Below, piece after piece: positions 1-7,694 of a stretch of DNA of 64,000 bases. Source of the DNA: Photobacterium gaetbulicola Gung47 (lineage in GTDB: Bacteria > Pseudomonadota > Gammaproteobacteria > Enterobacterales > Vibrionaceae); NCBI GenBank assembly GCA_000940995.1, contig CP005974.1, forward strand, positions 3,224,001 through 3,288,000. Direction: 5' to 3'. The position numbers and the translations under genes were made by a program. The notes beneath the pieces are model-generated. The model did not search any database and was not told where the DNA came from. It worked only from the letters and a program-made list of their open reading frames with translations. Numbering within the stretch: the first letter of the stretch is position 1; each line of letters starts with the position of its first letter.

Positions 1-744
1 AACAACCTATGAGAAGGTCAGTGTAAAGATGAGGGAATAGTTGGTATCTGTAACCCGACTATAGGAAGAAATCAAGTAACCTTACTCTACGCAACTACGC
101 AACTACCGTGGGGAACTTGTCCCTTCTGATTGTACTAATGCGAAGACAAATAAACCGACGAAAACGCACCTGAAAGAGTTAGGGCTTATCAGCTGTTAGC
201 TTGCATTTTGACATGCTACCGCCCTTAGGTTGTGGTTCCCAATGACCGTAGATTAACAATTTTGAAGCTTTTTTATACTCAATGGCCAGAGATACCGCTC
301 TGAGCGTTCTCTTCATCTCAGGTGAGAGGTGACCATAAAAAAGTGTCAGTCATTTTACAACGAATCACTTTTGATAGGAATATGAATTTTGTAGCTTAAT
401 TTCAGAAATTCTTAAATAAACCCCTTTATGGTGCTGTTTTTTAATGTTTTTATCCACATTCAGAACCTTTCAAAAACATTATAAAACCGCCATAGGCCAT
501 GTAGCACATCTAAATCACCCTTGGTATGTTCTTATAAGTAAGCTCATCCATTATTTTTGGGAACAAGCTCTCTTTTTGACACTCCTGAGTTTAAGAAAAG
601 AGAAAAGTCTTTTGTGACAATTAGCTAGATGCATTGCGGAAATCTGTTAATCGCCATATTATTGCATAGAGAGCAACTAATGCTTGTTTTAGGTTTTTTT
701 ATGAAACCTTTTAATAACCTATTAATTACAAGTAAGGGAATGGG
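1..744. other. Gene-free leader region between divergent polysaccharide operons
   Basis: No open reading frame with a ribosome binding site was found in either direction. The stretch is AT-rich and lies upstream of the rightward yjb operon. On the minus strand it carries an ops element at 212-224, so the left part is most likely the long untranslated leader of a leftward operon whose first gene lies outside the window. Immediately before yjbE an A/T-rich imperfect hairpin (about 690-712, aggttt/aaacct) could affect yjbE expression. No tRNA-like fold was recognised. Confidence 0.6.
212..224 (-). promoter_or_regulatory. ops element (RfaH recruitment site, JUMPStart core)
   Basis: The minus strand reads GGGCGGTAGCATG, which contains the 8-base ops core GGCGGTAG followed by the usual T-containing tail. 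In enterobacteria and vibrios this element sits in the untranslated leader of long surface-polysaccharide operons. It pauses RNA polymerase and recruits the antiterminator RfaH. No coding sequence overlaps it. Its direction implies a leftward polysaccharide (capsule, O-antigen or exopolysaccharide) operon starting beyond base 1. The rest of the classical JUMPStart sequence upstream is only loosely recognisable. Confidence 0.65.
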
Positions 745-1044
745 ATGAAAAAAACATTAGCGCTACTTGCCGCCCTATCGATGGCAAGCACGGCATTTGC
801 TGCCACTGAAACGGGTGCTACTGCAGGTACTGCCGGCGGTTCAAGTGCAGGAGCTTCAGTTACAGGTGCAACAACCGCATCAACCGGTGCAGCCGCGGGT
901 ACTGCAGGTGCTACAGCGGCAGCGGCAGGTGGTATTACCGCTACAACGGTCGCCGTTGCTTCTGCGGTTGCGGTTGCGGGTGTTGCAGCAGCAAGCTCTG
1001 GCGGTAACAGTAATACAACAACTGTTTCAGCGCAGCAAGGCTAA
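745..1044 (+). CDS. yjbE: YjbE-like small secreted protein of the exopolysaccharide operon
   Basis: This is a 99-residue protein with a clear Sec signal peptide (positive MKK start, hydrophobic core, A-F-A cleavage region near residue 20). The mature part is built almost wholly from Ala, Gly, Thr, Ser and Val, with a hydrophobic Ala/Val stretch near residues 65-85. That composition and its place as first gene before yjbF, yjbG and yjbH match YjbE of the E. coli exopolysaccharide operon, whose biochemical role is unknown. An AAGGGA-type ribosome binding site precedes the ATG. A hairpin follows at 1128-1152, so yjbE may be made in excess over the downstream genes. The assignment rests on context and composition, since the sequence is too low in complexity for motif evidence. 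Confidence 0.7.
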   Translation: MKKTLALLAALSMASTAFAATETGATAGTAGGSSAGASVTGATTASTGAAAGTAGATAAAAGGITATTVAVASAVAVAGVAAASSGGNSNTTTVSAQQG

Positions 1045-1127
1045 TAAGTCTGGCTACTGAATTTATTAGATCGGCATCTGATTAACTGTCCAGTAGCGGT
1101 TTAAGTATTCAGTAGTCACCAACTCAT

Positions 1128-1152
1128 AGCCGCACATCTGTGCGGTTATTTT
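1128..1152 (+). terminator. Intercistronic hairpin (partial terminator) after yjbE
   Basis: CCGCAC (1130-1135) pairs with GTGCGG (1140-1145) around a four-base loop, and the transcript continues into a U-rich run (ttattttcttt). It lies between yjbE and yjbF in an otherwise co-directional set. It probably acts as a leaky terminator lowering expression of yjbFGH relative to yjbE. Confidence 0.6.
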
Positions 1153-1223
1153 CTTTATTCTCACACTAGTGTTTTGTATTTTGTTTGCTGTCAGTGCACT
1201 TTATTAGGGAGTAACACTTCAAC

Positions 1224-1973
1224 ATGGACTTTCATCGCCTAAGGCATTTTTTGCCTTCGTTTCCACTCATTGCGCTCCCCCTTTCACTTTCTCTGCTTAC
1301 AGGATGCAGTCAAAATTTTAAAGATGTTAATGACACCATGGGCCTGGCTTTTTTTGGTGAAGAGGACGCTTCACAGAGTGCCACAGATATTCATCAACTC
1401 CCCTATGCCAGCCTCTATGCCCGTGTCGAGGATGGACCACAAGCTTTTATGGTTTTAGCTCTTGCTGAACAGGATCTACGCTTTGGTTCAAGCCCAAGCG
1501 CTAACAATAATCCAGATGAAATTAAGACCAACAGCCCCGTAAAATTAAAATGGCTGTCTTCGGATAAAGGAATGCTCGTCACTCAAGCTGGCCGCTTGGT
1601 AAAAACGCTCAATCTGCCTCAAGGCAATTTGACCTCTGTAGAAAGTCCATTTGCCGATCCTTTAGCCTTGGGCTTACATCACCCAGAAACTCCGACTGTT
1701 TGGCAATTCACGTTAGATTGGCAACCTGGCTATCACTATGGTTATCAGGCTCTTTCACAGTTTGCCCCTCAGGGGAAACAAGTTATTTTAGTCAATGAAC
1801 AACCTGTCGACGTCCTTTATTTCGTGGAAACCGTCTCGGTTGATAAACTCAACCTGTCATATAAAAACGAATACTGGCTATCTCCCAGTAATGGCCAAGT
1901 GATTAAAACTCGTCAAAAGCCAGCACCTAGCCTGCCTTACATTGAGCTCACCATTTTGAAGCCATTTGCATAG
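1224..1973 (+). CDS. yjbF: YjbF/GfcB family outer-membrane lipoprotein
   Basis: The 249-residue precursor has a lipoprotein signal peptide: a hydrophobic stretch ending in the lipobox L-L-T-G-C, with the acylated cysteine near residue 28. The remainder resembles YjbF/GfcB, a family of lipoproteins encoded with YjbG (GfcC) and YjbH (GfcD) in exopolysaccharide and group 4 capsule loci. They are thought to help move polymer across the periplasm or outer membrane. The ATG at 1224 follows an AGGGAGT ribosome binding site, and the stop lies 11 bases before yjbG, so the genes are co-transcribed. Family membership is inferred from length, lipobox and operon order. Confidence 0.82.
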   Translation: MDFHRLRHFLPSFPLIALPLSLSLLTGCSQNFKDVNDTMGLAFFGEEDASQSATDIHQLPYASLYARVEDGPQAFMVLALAEQDLRFGSSPSANNNPDEIKTNSPVKLKWLSSDKGMLVTQAGRLVKTLNLPQGNLTSVESPFADPLALGLHHPETPTVWQFTLDWQPGYHYGYQALSQFAPQGKQVILVNEQPVDVLYFVETVSVDKLNLSYKNEYWLSPSNGQVIKTRQKPAPSLPYIELTILKPFA

Positions 1974-1984
1974 GGAATCCGAGA

Positions 1985-2884
1985 ATGGTTAATCAATTAC
2001 AATACTTACAAAAAGCTATCTTGAAAGTTGGTTCAAATGGTGGCTCAAAAGCAACCACAAAATCTGACGCGGTAACATTGCTCTTTTCTGCAGCTCTAAT
2101 GTGCTCGCCAATAGCCTTTGCAAATACTTCTGCAAGCGACAGCACATCAGTAAATGTTGAATCCGCTTTTACTGTTCAGGTATTTAACAGCCGTAGCCAA
2201 ACAGAGCATCTACAGCTTAACTACACCCAAGCCGTCCGTCTTGAGCAAGTCCTCGCTGACACTGTTGCCAATTTGAGTCTATTAACTGTATCAAACGCAG
2301 CAACCAATCAGCCGATTTACTGGACCGGAGCCAGCCTATTCCAGGGCTTTCCTCACCCGGAAAAAGCCCATGTGGTTACCCAGCTAGAAAAAACAGCGCA
2401 GTTAGTCGATGTGGATGAAAAAGGGAGTTTTCAGCAACTAGCTGAGCAAATAGACCAGTACAACATTGGCGCACGAGTATTCACACCGCTTGATTACGAC
2501 TTTGTGCGAATTGATAAGTCTTCCAACCCAATGGTTTCAGCACAACAGTATTCAGAGCCACTGACGCTTGTGGTGCCATCTCGGCCTGATTCTGTCTGGG
2601 TGCTCGGCGCAATTGAAAACAATGGTAAACAGCCATGGCAGCCACGCACCAGTGCAAGTAAATACCTCAAGCAAGCGGGCTCTACTGCTTATGGTGACAA
2701 CAGTGTTACGACCGTGATACAGCCTGACGGTACTGTCGAACAGCACCCCATTGCCTACTGGAATAAAAGCCACATGGATATTGCACCGGGTGCCATTGTC
2801 TATTTGAGTTTTGATAACCTACCGACTGGCTACCGACATCTCAACGATGAGATCATCAATTTGCTAAGGAATAAGGCGCTGTAA
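1985..2884 (+). CDS. yjbG: YjbG/GfcC family periplasmic capsule protein
   Basis: This 299-residue protein begins with about 25 polar residues, then a hydrophobic segment ending in A-F-A (about residues 27-47) that fits a signal peptide with a long n-region. The body matches the GfcC/YjbG type, a periplasmic protein with ubiquitin-like folds related to the D2/D3 domains of the Wza exporter, presumed to assist polysaccharide export. Its stop codon overlaps the yjbH start by one base (TAATG), which indicates translational coupling. An internal ATG closer to the hydrophobic core could be the true start, but the annotated one is kept because it lies just downstream of yjbF. Confidence 0.8.
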   Translation: MVNQLQYLQKAILKVGSNGGSKATTKSDAVTLLFSAALMCSPIAFANTSASDSTSVNVESAFTVQVFNSRSQTEHLQLNYTQAVRLEQVLADTVANLSLLTVSNAATNQPIYWTGASLFQGFPHPEKAHVVTQLEKTAQLVDVDEKGSFQQLAEQIDQYNIGARVFTPLDYDFVRIDKSSNPMVSAQQYSEPLTLVVPSRPDSVWVLGAIENNGKQPWQPRTSASKYLKQAGSTAYGDNSVTTVIQPDGTVEQHPIAYWNKSHMDIAPGAIVYLSFDNLPTGYRHLNDEIINLLRNKAL

Positions 2885-5130
2885 TGAAACCTGCTGTAAA
2901 CAACACCTTTTCAAAACCAGCTTCTCGCCAAGCGCTATCAGGATTAAAGCTCTCTGCCATTGCTCTCGCGTTAGTGCCTGTCTTTCATGCCCAAGCGCAA
3001 ACCCAGGCAGATGCCTTTGACTATCCGACCTTTACCCCTTCTCAAACTGACTTTGGCGGTGTTGGCTTGATTCAAATGCCTTCTGGCCGTGTGGCGCGCG
3101 AAGGTGAAATCAATGTCGCGGCTACCTACAATGACGAATACCATCATTACACAGTTTCTCTACAGCTAATGCCTTGGTTGGAAACCACAATACGATACAC
3201 GATCGTTCCAGATGTATTATATGGTGAAGACCCTGATTTCAGTGGTGATAATAAATACACAGATAAAGGCATTGACTTTAAAATTCGTTTAATTAAAGAA
3301 AGCTACTGGTTACCCGAGACTTCTATCGGTGTGCGTGACTTTGGAGGGACAGGCCTCTTCGATGGTGAATACATCGCGGCCAGTAAGCACGTCGGTCCGT
3401 TTGATTTCACCTTAGGCGTTGGCTGGGGTTATATAGGTAATAGCGGCAATCTAAGTGGAGATAAAACAGAAGGTTCTGATTGTGGCCGAAATACCGATTA
3501 TAGAGGTAACGGAGGTAGTGTTGACTTCGATCGTTGGTTTACCGGCTGTAGTGCTGTGTTCGGTGGTGTGGAATACCAGAGTCCGTGGGCACCGCTTCGA
3601 CTCAAAGTCGAATATGATGCAAATGATTATCGAAGTGATTATCCCGTTACCCGTGGTGCTATAGAAATGCCACAAGACAGCAAAATCAACTATGGTGCCC
3701 TCTACAAACTTGGTAACTGGGGGGATTTACGTCTGAGTTATGAGCGAGGTACCACCTGGACCTTCGGCTTTAACCTCAATACCAATTTCAATGACCTCAA
3801 GGCCAACTGGTACAACAACCCTGCGCCTGACTATCAGCCACAATCCGGTGATGATAAGAAATCCACTGATGAGCTGACCAGCCAAGAGTGGGAACAACTT
3901 GCGCAGGATTTACACCAACTCGCCGGGTATGAAGATCCTCGCCTGTATGCCGATGACAAATCCATTACCGTGGTGGCACCGCAAACCAAATACCGCGACC
4001 GCGATGAGGCGCACCAGCGTGCGGGGACCATCCTTGCTAACCAAAACCTAGATGTTGAGCGCTACACGATCATCGAAACGGCCAATCGCCAGCCTGTGAC
4101 CGAAACGGTCTTCGATCCTGAGCAGTTTGCCAAAGTGGCCAATGTCGAGTACTTCGACCCGCAAGTGAGCGATGCGACCACCGTGGGTGAACCTACAGAG
4201 CCGCAAGGCCAGCTGTACGCCAAGTCCAACAAAAACTGGGACATCAACTTTGCACCGGTCTGGCAGCAGTCTATCGGGGGCTCGGAAAACTTCTACCTGT
4301 TCAATATCGGTGTGACTGCCGGGGCCAACTACTGGCTGAGTGATAACTTCGAGCTGGGCGGCTCGGTCTACTTCAACATCTACGATAACTACGACAAGTT
4401 CCTCTATGACGTGCCGCCGGATGGTACCGACCTGAAGCGTGTCCGTACCCTGGTGCGCCAGTACATCAATGATAACCCGGTGCGGATGGATAACCTCCAG
4501 CTGACCTGGATGGATCGCCTCGGTGAAAACTGGTATGCCCAGGCGTACGGCGGTTATCTGGAAATGATGTTCGGAGGCGTCGGTGGTGAGGTGCTATACC
4601 GCCCACAAAACAGCAACTGGGCCTTGGGTGTCGATTTGAACTATGTCGTCCAGCGTGATCCGGATAGCCAGTTCGGTTTCTTCACCGAAGAAGTCCAGTA
4701 CGACCCTATTACCAACCGCAACTACCGGGTACAGACCGGTGCGCCAACTGGTCATGCCACCCTGTACTACCAGCCGCAGTGGGAATGGTTGCCGAATACC
4801 CTGTTCAAGGTCAGTGCCGGTCAGTACCTGACGGAAGACTACGGGGTAACGGTCGACTTCTCCAAACAGTTCGACAGCGGGGTGATCGCCGGGGCCTTTA
4901 TCGCCCAGACCAACCTCTCGGCCGATGAGTTTGGCGAGGGCAGCTACAACAAGGGCTTCTACCTCTCCATTCCGTTTGATGTGATGACGGTGAAACCGAG
5001 CACCAACCGGGCGACGATTTCGTGGCTACCACTGACCCGTGATGGCGGCCAAATGCTCAACCGCAAGTACGAGCTGTACAGTGTGACCGATGCACGCTCA
5101 CCGTGGTACGGCAAGAAAGCGGTGAACTAG
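2884..5130 (+). CDS. yjbH: YjbH/GfcD family outer-membrane beta-barrel protein
   Basis: This 748-residue protein has a signal peptide (residues about 20-39, ending A-Q-A), then long stretches of alternating hydrophobic and aromatic residues typical of outer-membrane beta-barrels. The N-terminal part contains the family-typical G-G-V-G-L-I-Q-M-P-S segment and a Y-x-D/E-rich barrel. The middle (about residues 320-440) is polar, and a second barrel-like block follows to the C-terminus. YjbH/GfcD is proposed to form the outer-membrane part of a secretion route for exopolysaccharide. It overlaps yjbG by one base and is followed by a strong terminator. Base composition rises markedly from about position 3800 onward, suggesting a mosaic gene. 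Confidence 0.85.
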   Translation: MKPAVNNTFSKPASRQALSGLKLSAIALALVPVFHAQAQTQADAFDYPTFTPSQTDFGGVGLIQMPSGRVAREGEINVAATYNDEYHHYTVSLQLMPWLETTIRYTIVPDVLYGEDPDFSGDNKYTDKGIDFKIRLIKESYWLPETSIGVRDFGGTGLFDGEYIAASKHVGPFDFTLGVGWGYIGNSGNLSGDKTEGSDCGRNTDYRGNGGSVDFDRWFTGCSAVFGGVEYQSPWAPLRLKVEYDANDYRSDYPVTRGAIEMPQDSKINYGALYKLGNWGDLRLSYERGTTWTFGFNLNTNFNDLKANWYNNPAPDYQPQSGDDKKSTDELTSQEWEQLAQDLHQLAGYEDPRLYADDKSITVVAPQTKYRDRDEAHQRAGTILANQNLDVERYTIIETANRQPVTETVFDPEQFAKVANVEYFDPQVSDATTVGEPTEPQGQLYAKSNKNWDINFAPVWQQSIGGSENFYLFNIGVTAGANYWLSDNFELGGSVYFNIYDNYDKFLYDVPPDGTDLKRVRTLVRQYINDNPVRMDNLQLTWMDRLGENWYAQAYGGYLEMMFGGVGGEVLYRPQNSNWALGVDLNYVVQRDPDSQFGFFTEEVQYDPITNRNYRVQTGAPTGHATLYYQPQWEWLPNTLFKVSAGQYLTEDYGVTVDFSKQFDSGVIAGAFIAQTNLSADEFGEGSYNKGFYLSIPFDVMTVKPSTNRATISWLPLTRDGGQMLNRKYELYSVTDARSPWYGKKAVN

Positions 5131-5191
5131 GAAGAGCGGTCCTGTGGGACTGTGGTCCTGAAGGATTGTAAAGCCTGATTAAAGCACTAAA

Positions 5192-5226
5192 CCTCACTCA
5201 GCTTTTTGAGTGGGGTTTTCTTTTAT
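5192..5226 (+). terminator. Rho-independent terminator after yjbH
   Basis: CCTCACTCA (5192-5200) pairs with TGAGTGGGG (5207-5215) around a six-base loop, followed by TTTTCTTTTAT. The stem is nine base pairs with one G-U pair. It ends the yjbEFGH operon. Confidence 0.85.
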
Positions 5227-5239
5227 AAAGGGACTAACA

Positions 5240-5350
5240 ATGACTCGCATGAAACTAGGTTGTGCAAATAGCTGGGCCTATTGTTCTGCTTGTGGAGAGC
5301 GGCTATTTCAGTGTGGTTATTGGACTTTTCAATACCAAGGATTGTACTGA
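5240..5350 (+). CDS. Predicted 36-residue four-cysteine mini-protein
   Basis: This short ORF has an excellent ribosome binding site (AAAGGGA at 5227-5233) six bases before the ATG and a TGA at 5348-5350. The peptide has four cysteines at positions 8, 15, 18 and 25, in a C-x6-C-x2-C-x6-C layout with an embedded C-S-A-C-G-E segment. This is what a small zinc-ribbon or knuckle would show. The rest is rich in Trp, Tyr and Phe, with no signal peptide. It starts 14 bases after the yjbH terminator's U-run, so it could be expressed by read-through or from a promoter hidden in the end of yjbH. I do not recognise the family. The case rests on the ribosome binding site and the cysteine pattern. Confidence 0.5.
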   Translation: MTRMKLGCANSWAYCSACGERLFQCGYWTFQYQGLY

Positions 5351-5793
5351 GACACTACGCTGTCATTAACGCTGATTTTGAGACATAGAATACCTGTTCT
5401 CGATATAAGCTTGGGCCTGCGTCAATTTGCTGTCGCGGGATAAAAAGTCACAGCGATAAAAGGCCTTATTTCCCGACATTTTAACTTCCCGACACATGAA
5501 AAGTACAAGTTAGCCTACATGAATATCAACAAAAACTAACAAATCACCCTAGTACAGAGTTAGTGTAAGTGATTGATTAAAAATCTTATATTCACTGTGA
5601 TGCGTATTTTTTTACTCATAATTTTCATGCTTAGTCTCATTATTGTGACATTGCACGTAAAAAATTTTCAGTGCCAAACAACAATGACGAATATCAGCTA
5701 TCATAAGTTAATAACAAGATTGTCAATATATTGACAGCAAATTATTAGAAAAAACATTTTTTGACGCTTAAGACTTTAGAAGAGGAAACGAGC
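5351..5793. other. AT-rich intergenic region before the small membrane protein
   Basis: No convincing gene was found. A TTGACA hexamer at 5731-5736, with only a weak -10 (ACATTT at 5754-5759) 17 bases on, may contribute to a promoter for the gene starting at 5794. A 44-codon ORF at 5600-5734 lacks a ribosome binding site and was not accepted. The AT content is distinctly higher than in the flanking conserved genes. Confidence 0.45.
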
Positions 5794-6009
5794 ATGTTCA
5801 GGGCATATGCACGCTTTTCGATGAATCACCCATATATTCATTACGCTAATTTGTTGATTGTACTCGCGGTATTTATTATCAGCTGCTATCAATTACTGGC
5901 AAATGAAAACCTTAATTTTGCTGCTGGTCTGCTGTTTGTTGTGTTGCCAACCTTCGTATTTGCCCGCTCGTCGGACTACAAACGGAAGTATTTGAGTACG
6001 AATAGCTAA
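5794..6009 (+). CDS. Small two-helix membrane protein of unknown function
   Basis: This 71-residue protein has two hydrophobic segments, roughly residues 17-36 (N-L-L-I-V-L-A-V-F) and 42-58 (A-A-G-L-L-F-V-V-L), and a short basic C-terminal tail. It is predicted to be an inner-membrane hairpin. The ORF is open upstream to a TTG at 5761, but AGAGGAA (5781-5787), six bases before the ATG at 5794, sets that ATG as the likely start. It stands alone between the yjb region and the convergent yfcL-epmC pair and is closed by a bidirectional terminator. No family was recognised and no function is proposed. Confidence 0.6.
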   Translation: MFRAYARFSMNHPYIHYANLLIVLAVFIISCYQLLANENLNFAAGLLFVVLPTFVFARSSDYKRKYLSTNS

Positions 6010-6050
6010 AAGCGATGCCCTAAATGAGTGGTTTCGTAGACTAAACACAA

Positions 6051-6081
6051 AAAAAATCGGCACCTAAGTGCCGATTTTTTT
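6051..6081. terminator. Bidirectional terminator between convergent genes
   Basis: AAAATCGGCAC pairs with GTGCCGATTTT around the loop CTAA (6064-6067). An A-run lies on the left and a T-run on the right, so the hairpin has a U-tract in both directions. It serves the rightward small membrane protein gene and the leftward yfcL gene. Confidence 0.85.
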
Positions 6082-6112
6082 ATAGCGATTTATGTACAGG
6101 TCAATGCGCAGC

Positions 6113-6382
6113 TTATTTCGCCTGAAGCTGAAGCTGCTGCCACATTTCTCGCACAATCAGCTGATCAGCCGGGTTAAGCTCCGACTGGGCCTCCGCCATA
6201 CTGGCTTCCACTTTGGCATCCATCGCATCAATGCTCGATTCGCCTTCCAGCTCGCAGTTAGCGGCCGATAGCGAAATGTGCCCGCGTAAGTAACCGCCGG
6301 CAAATAGTTCATCGTCCGAGGCCGTTTCGACCATCAGATCAATCAGGGTTAACAACTTTTCTTCGTATTGCTGGATCATCAC
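6113..6382 (-). CDS. yfcL: YfcL family protein
   Basis: This 89-residue acidic, mostly helical protein has no signal peptide or membrane segment. Length, composition and position directly downstream of epmC (yfcM) match YfcL, a conserved gammaproteobacterial protein of unknown function. The gene starts five bases after the epmC stop, so the two are almost certainly co-transcribed. Segments such as D-D-E-L-F-A-G-G-Y-L-R-G-H are characteristic of the family. It ends at the bidirectional terminator at 6051-6081. Confidence 0.85.
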   Translation of the reverse strand: MMIQQYEEKLLTLIDLMVETASDDELFAGGYLRGHISLSAANCELEGESSIDAMDAKVEASMAEAQSELNPADQLIVREMWQQLQLQAK

Positions 6383-6387
6383 TTTCT

Positions 6388-6933
6388 CTAATCGTTATCG
6401 TACGTTAAGACAGGGAACTGCCCCGGCTTAAGCGGCGGGATTTGGTAGTACTCTCGCAATGCCTCCGACAGCTGCTTGGCCCTATCGGGAATCCCTTGCT
6501 CAAGATACTGCAACACTTGCGCACGTACCTTGTTGGTAAACCCCACCCGGTCGGGTTCACAATCGCCGCTCAGGTTATCACAGCTAACCTGAAAGCGAAA
6601 ACCGCAGCTGGTAGCCAGGATCCACTCCAGTGCCTGGGGTTTCACCTCAACCTTTTCGAATTCCGCCTGTACCTCTGCAGTGCGACCATCCGGTTCATAC
6701 CAGTAACCGTAATCCTCCAATCGGCGACGCACAGGGCCCGCAATGCACCAATGGGCAATCTCATGCAGCGCCGAGGCAAAGTAACCGCGAGCGAATATCA
6801 CACGGTGGTGAGGGTTAGCGTCATCGGCAGGCAGATAGATAGGCTCATCACCGCCAAGGATCAGTTCGGTGTTGTAACTGTCTAAAAAGCAGCGATTGAA
6901 AATCGCAATAATATCGTCGTTATGGTGTTGCAT
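6388..6933 (-). CDS. epmC: Elongation factor P hydroxylase EpmC
   Basis: This 181-residue cytoplasmic protein of the YfcM/EpmC family hydroxylates the beta-lysylated lysine of elongation factor P, the last step after EpmA and EpmB. The metal-binding H-E-x-x-H motif is visible as A-L-H-E-I-A-H-W (His57, Glu58, His61), with a downstream acidic segment (A-E-V-Q-A-E) that can supply a further ligand. Length agrees with the E. coli protein. It is followed at once by yfcL, and the sugar transferase gene lies 17 bases upstream in the same direction. The polysaccharide locus therefore begins right beside this housekeeping pair, and some co-transcription is possible. Confidence 0.92.
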   Translation of the reverse strand: MQHHNDDIIAIFNRCFLDSYNTELILGGDEPIYLPADDANPHHRVIFARGYFASALHEIAHWCIAGPVRRRLEDYGYWYEPDGRTAEVQAEFEKVEVKPQALEWILATSCGFRFQVSCDNLSGDCEPDRVGFTNKVRAQVLQYLEQGIPDRAKQLSEALREYYQIPPLKPGQFPVLTYDND

Positions 6934-6950
6934 CTTCTCGTTACACGAAA

Positions 6951-7523
6951 TTAGGAGTTACCGCTTTTGATCCTGTCACCCGCACCACGGCCGATAGCCG
7001 TTTGCAGGATATAGGCAAAATATGCCTTGAGGTTGAATGTCTGGATCATCTCTTTGTCCATCTCGGCCAGTTTGGCCGGTGTCGACATATCGACCCCGTT
7101 GATCTGGGCCAAGCCGGTGATCCCCGGCAGGACGTTTAGCACCCCACGCTGCTGACGCGCTTCAATCAATTCAGTTTGGTTGAACAGGCACGGACGCGGG
7201 CCGACTAGGCTCATCTCGCCTTTCACCACATTGATCAGCTGAGGCAGCTCATCGAGCTTGGTTTTGCGCAAGAAAGCACCCAGCTTGGTCACCGAACTGG
7301 CATCAACCAAATGCGTCGCCACCGATGCGGTTTCAACCGGCATGGTACGGAACTTCACCAAGGTAAAAGGCTTCTGGTGCCTACCTACCCGCTCTTGGCG
7401 GAAAATCGGCTGCCCGGTATCGCGCTTGCCAAGCAGGTACACCACAACAAACACCGGAGATAGGAAGATCAGCCCGCATAAAGCGAGAGAAAAATCCAAT
7501 ACCCGGTATAGACTCGATTGCAT
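6951..7523 (-). CDS. PglC-type initiating sugar-1-phosphate transferase
   Basis: This 190-residue member of the bacterial sugar transferase family (monotopic phosphoglycosyl transferases such as PglC, WreU and the WcaJ C-terminal domain) moves a sugar-1-phosphate from a UDP-sugar to undecaprenyl phosphate. It shows one N-terminal hydrophobic helix with an internal proline (about residues 10-31). It also has the R-Q-E-R-V-G-R motif, K-F-R-T-M, the catalytic Asp-Glu pair in K-L-D-E-L-P-Q, and the S-L-V-G-P-R-P signature. The small size without extra membrane helices points to the PglC class rather than WbaP or WcaJ. Divergent from the neighbouring dehydratase gene, it probably initiates the repeat unit made by this locus. 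Confidence 0.9.
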   Translation of the reverse strand: MQSSLYRVLDFSLALCGLIFLSPVFVVVYLLGKRDTGQPIFRQERVGRHQKPFTLVKFRTMPVETASVATHLVDASSVTKLGAFLRKTKLDELPQLINVVKGEMSLVGPRPCLFNQTELIEARQQRGVLNVLPGITGLAQINGVDMSTPAKLAEMDKEMIQTFNLKAYFAYILQTAIGRGAGDRIKSGNS

Positions 7524-7694
7524 CTAACTGGTCCCTATAAAATCTGAAGAGGCAAGTCTAAGGGATGACGGGAAGCTAGTGCAAGCACCCACGTAGACCA
7601 TAATTTCGCCAACAGGTGCAAACCACTTACTGAACGACTAGATAGTCACTAATTTAGCGTTTAGAATGAACAGACTATCTTCAGGGTGTCAATC

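Noticed and set aside
5600..5734. 44-codon plus-strand ORF with a hydrophobic N-terminus
   Set aside because: No ribosome binding site before the ATG, very AT-rich sequence where such ORFs arise by chance, and the stop runs into a possible promoter hexamer.
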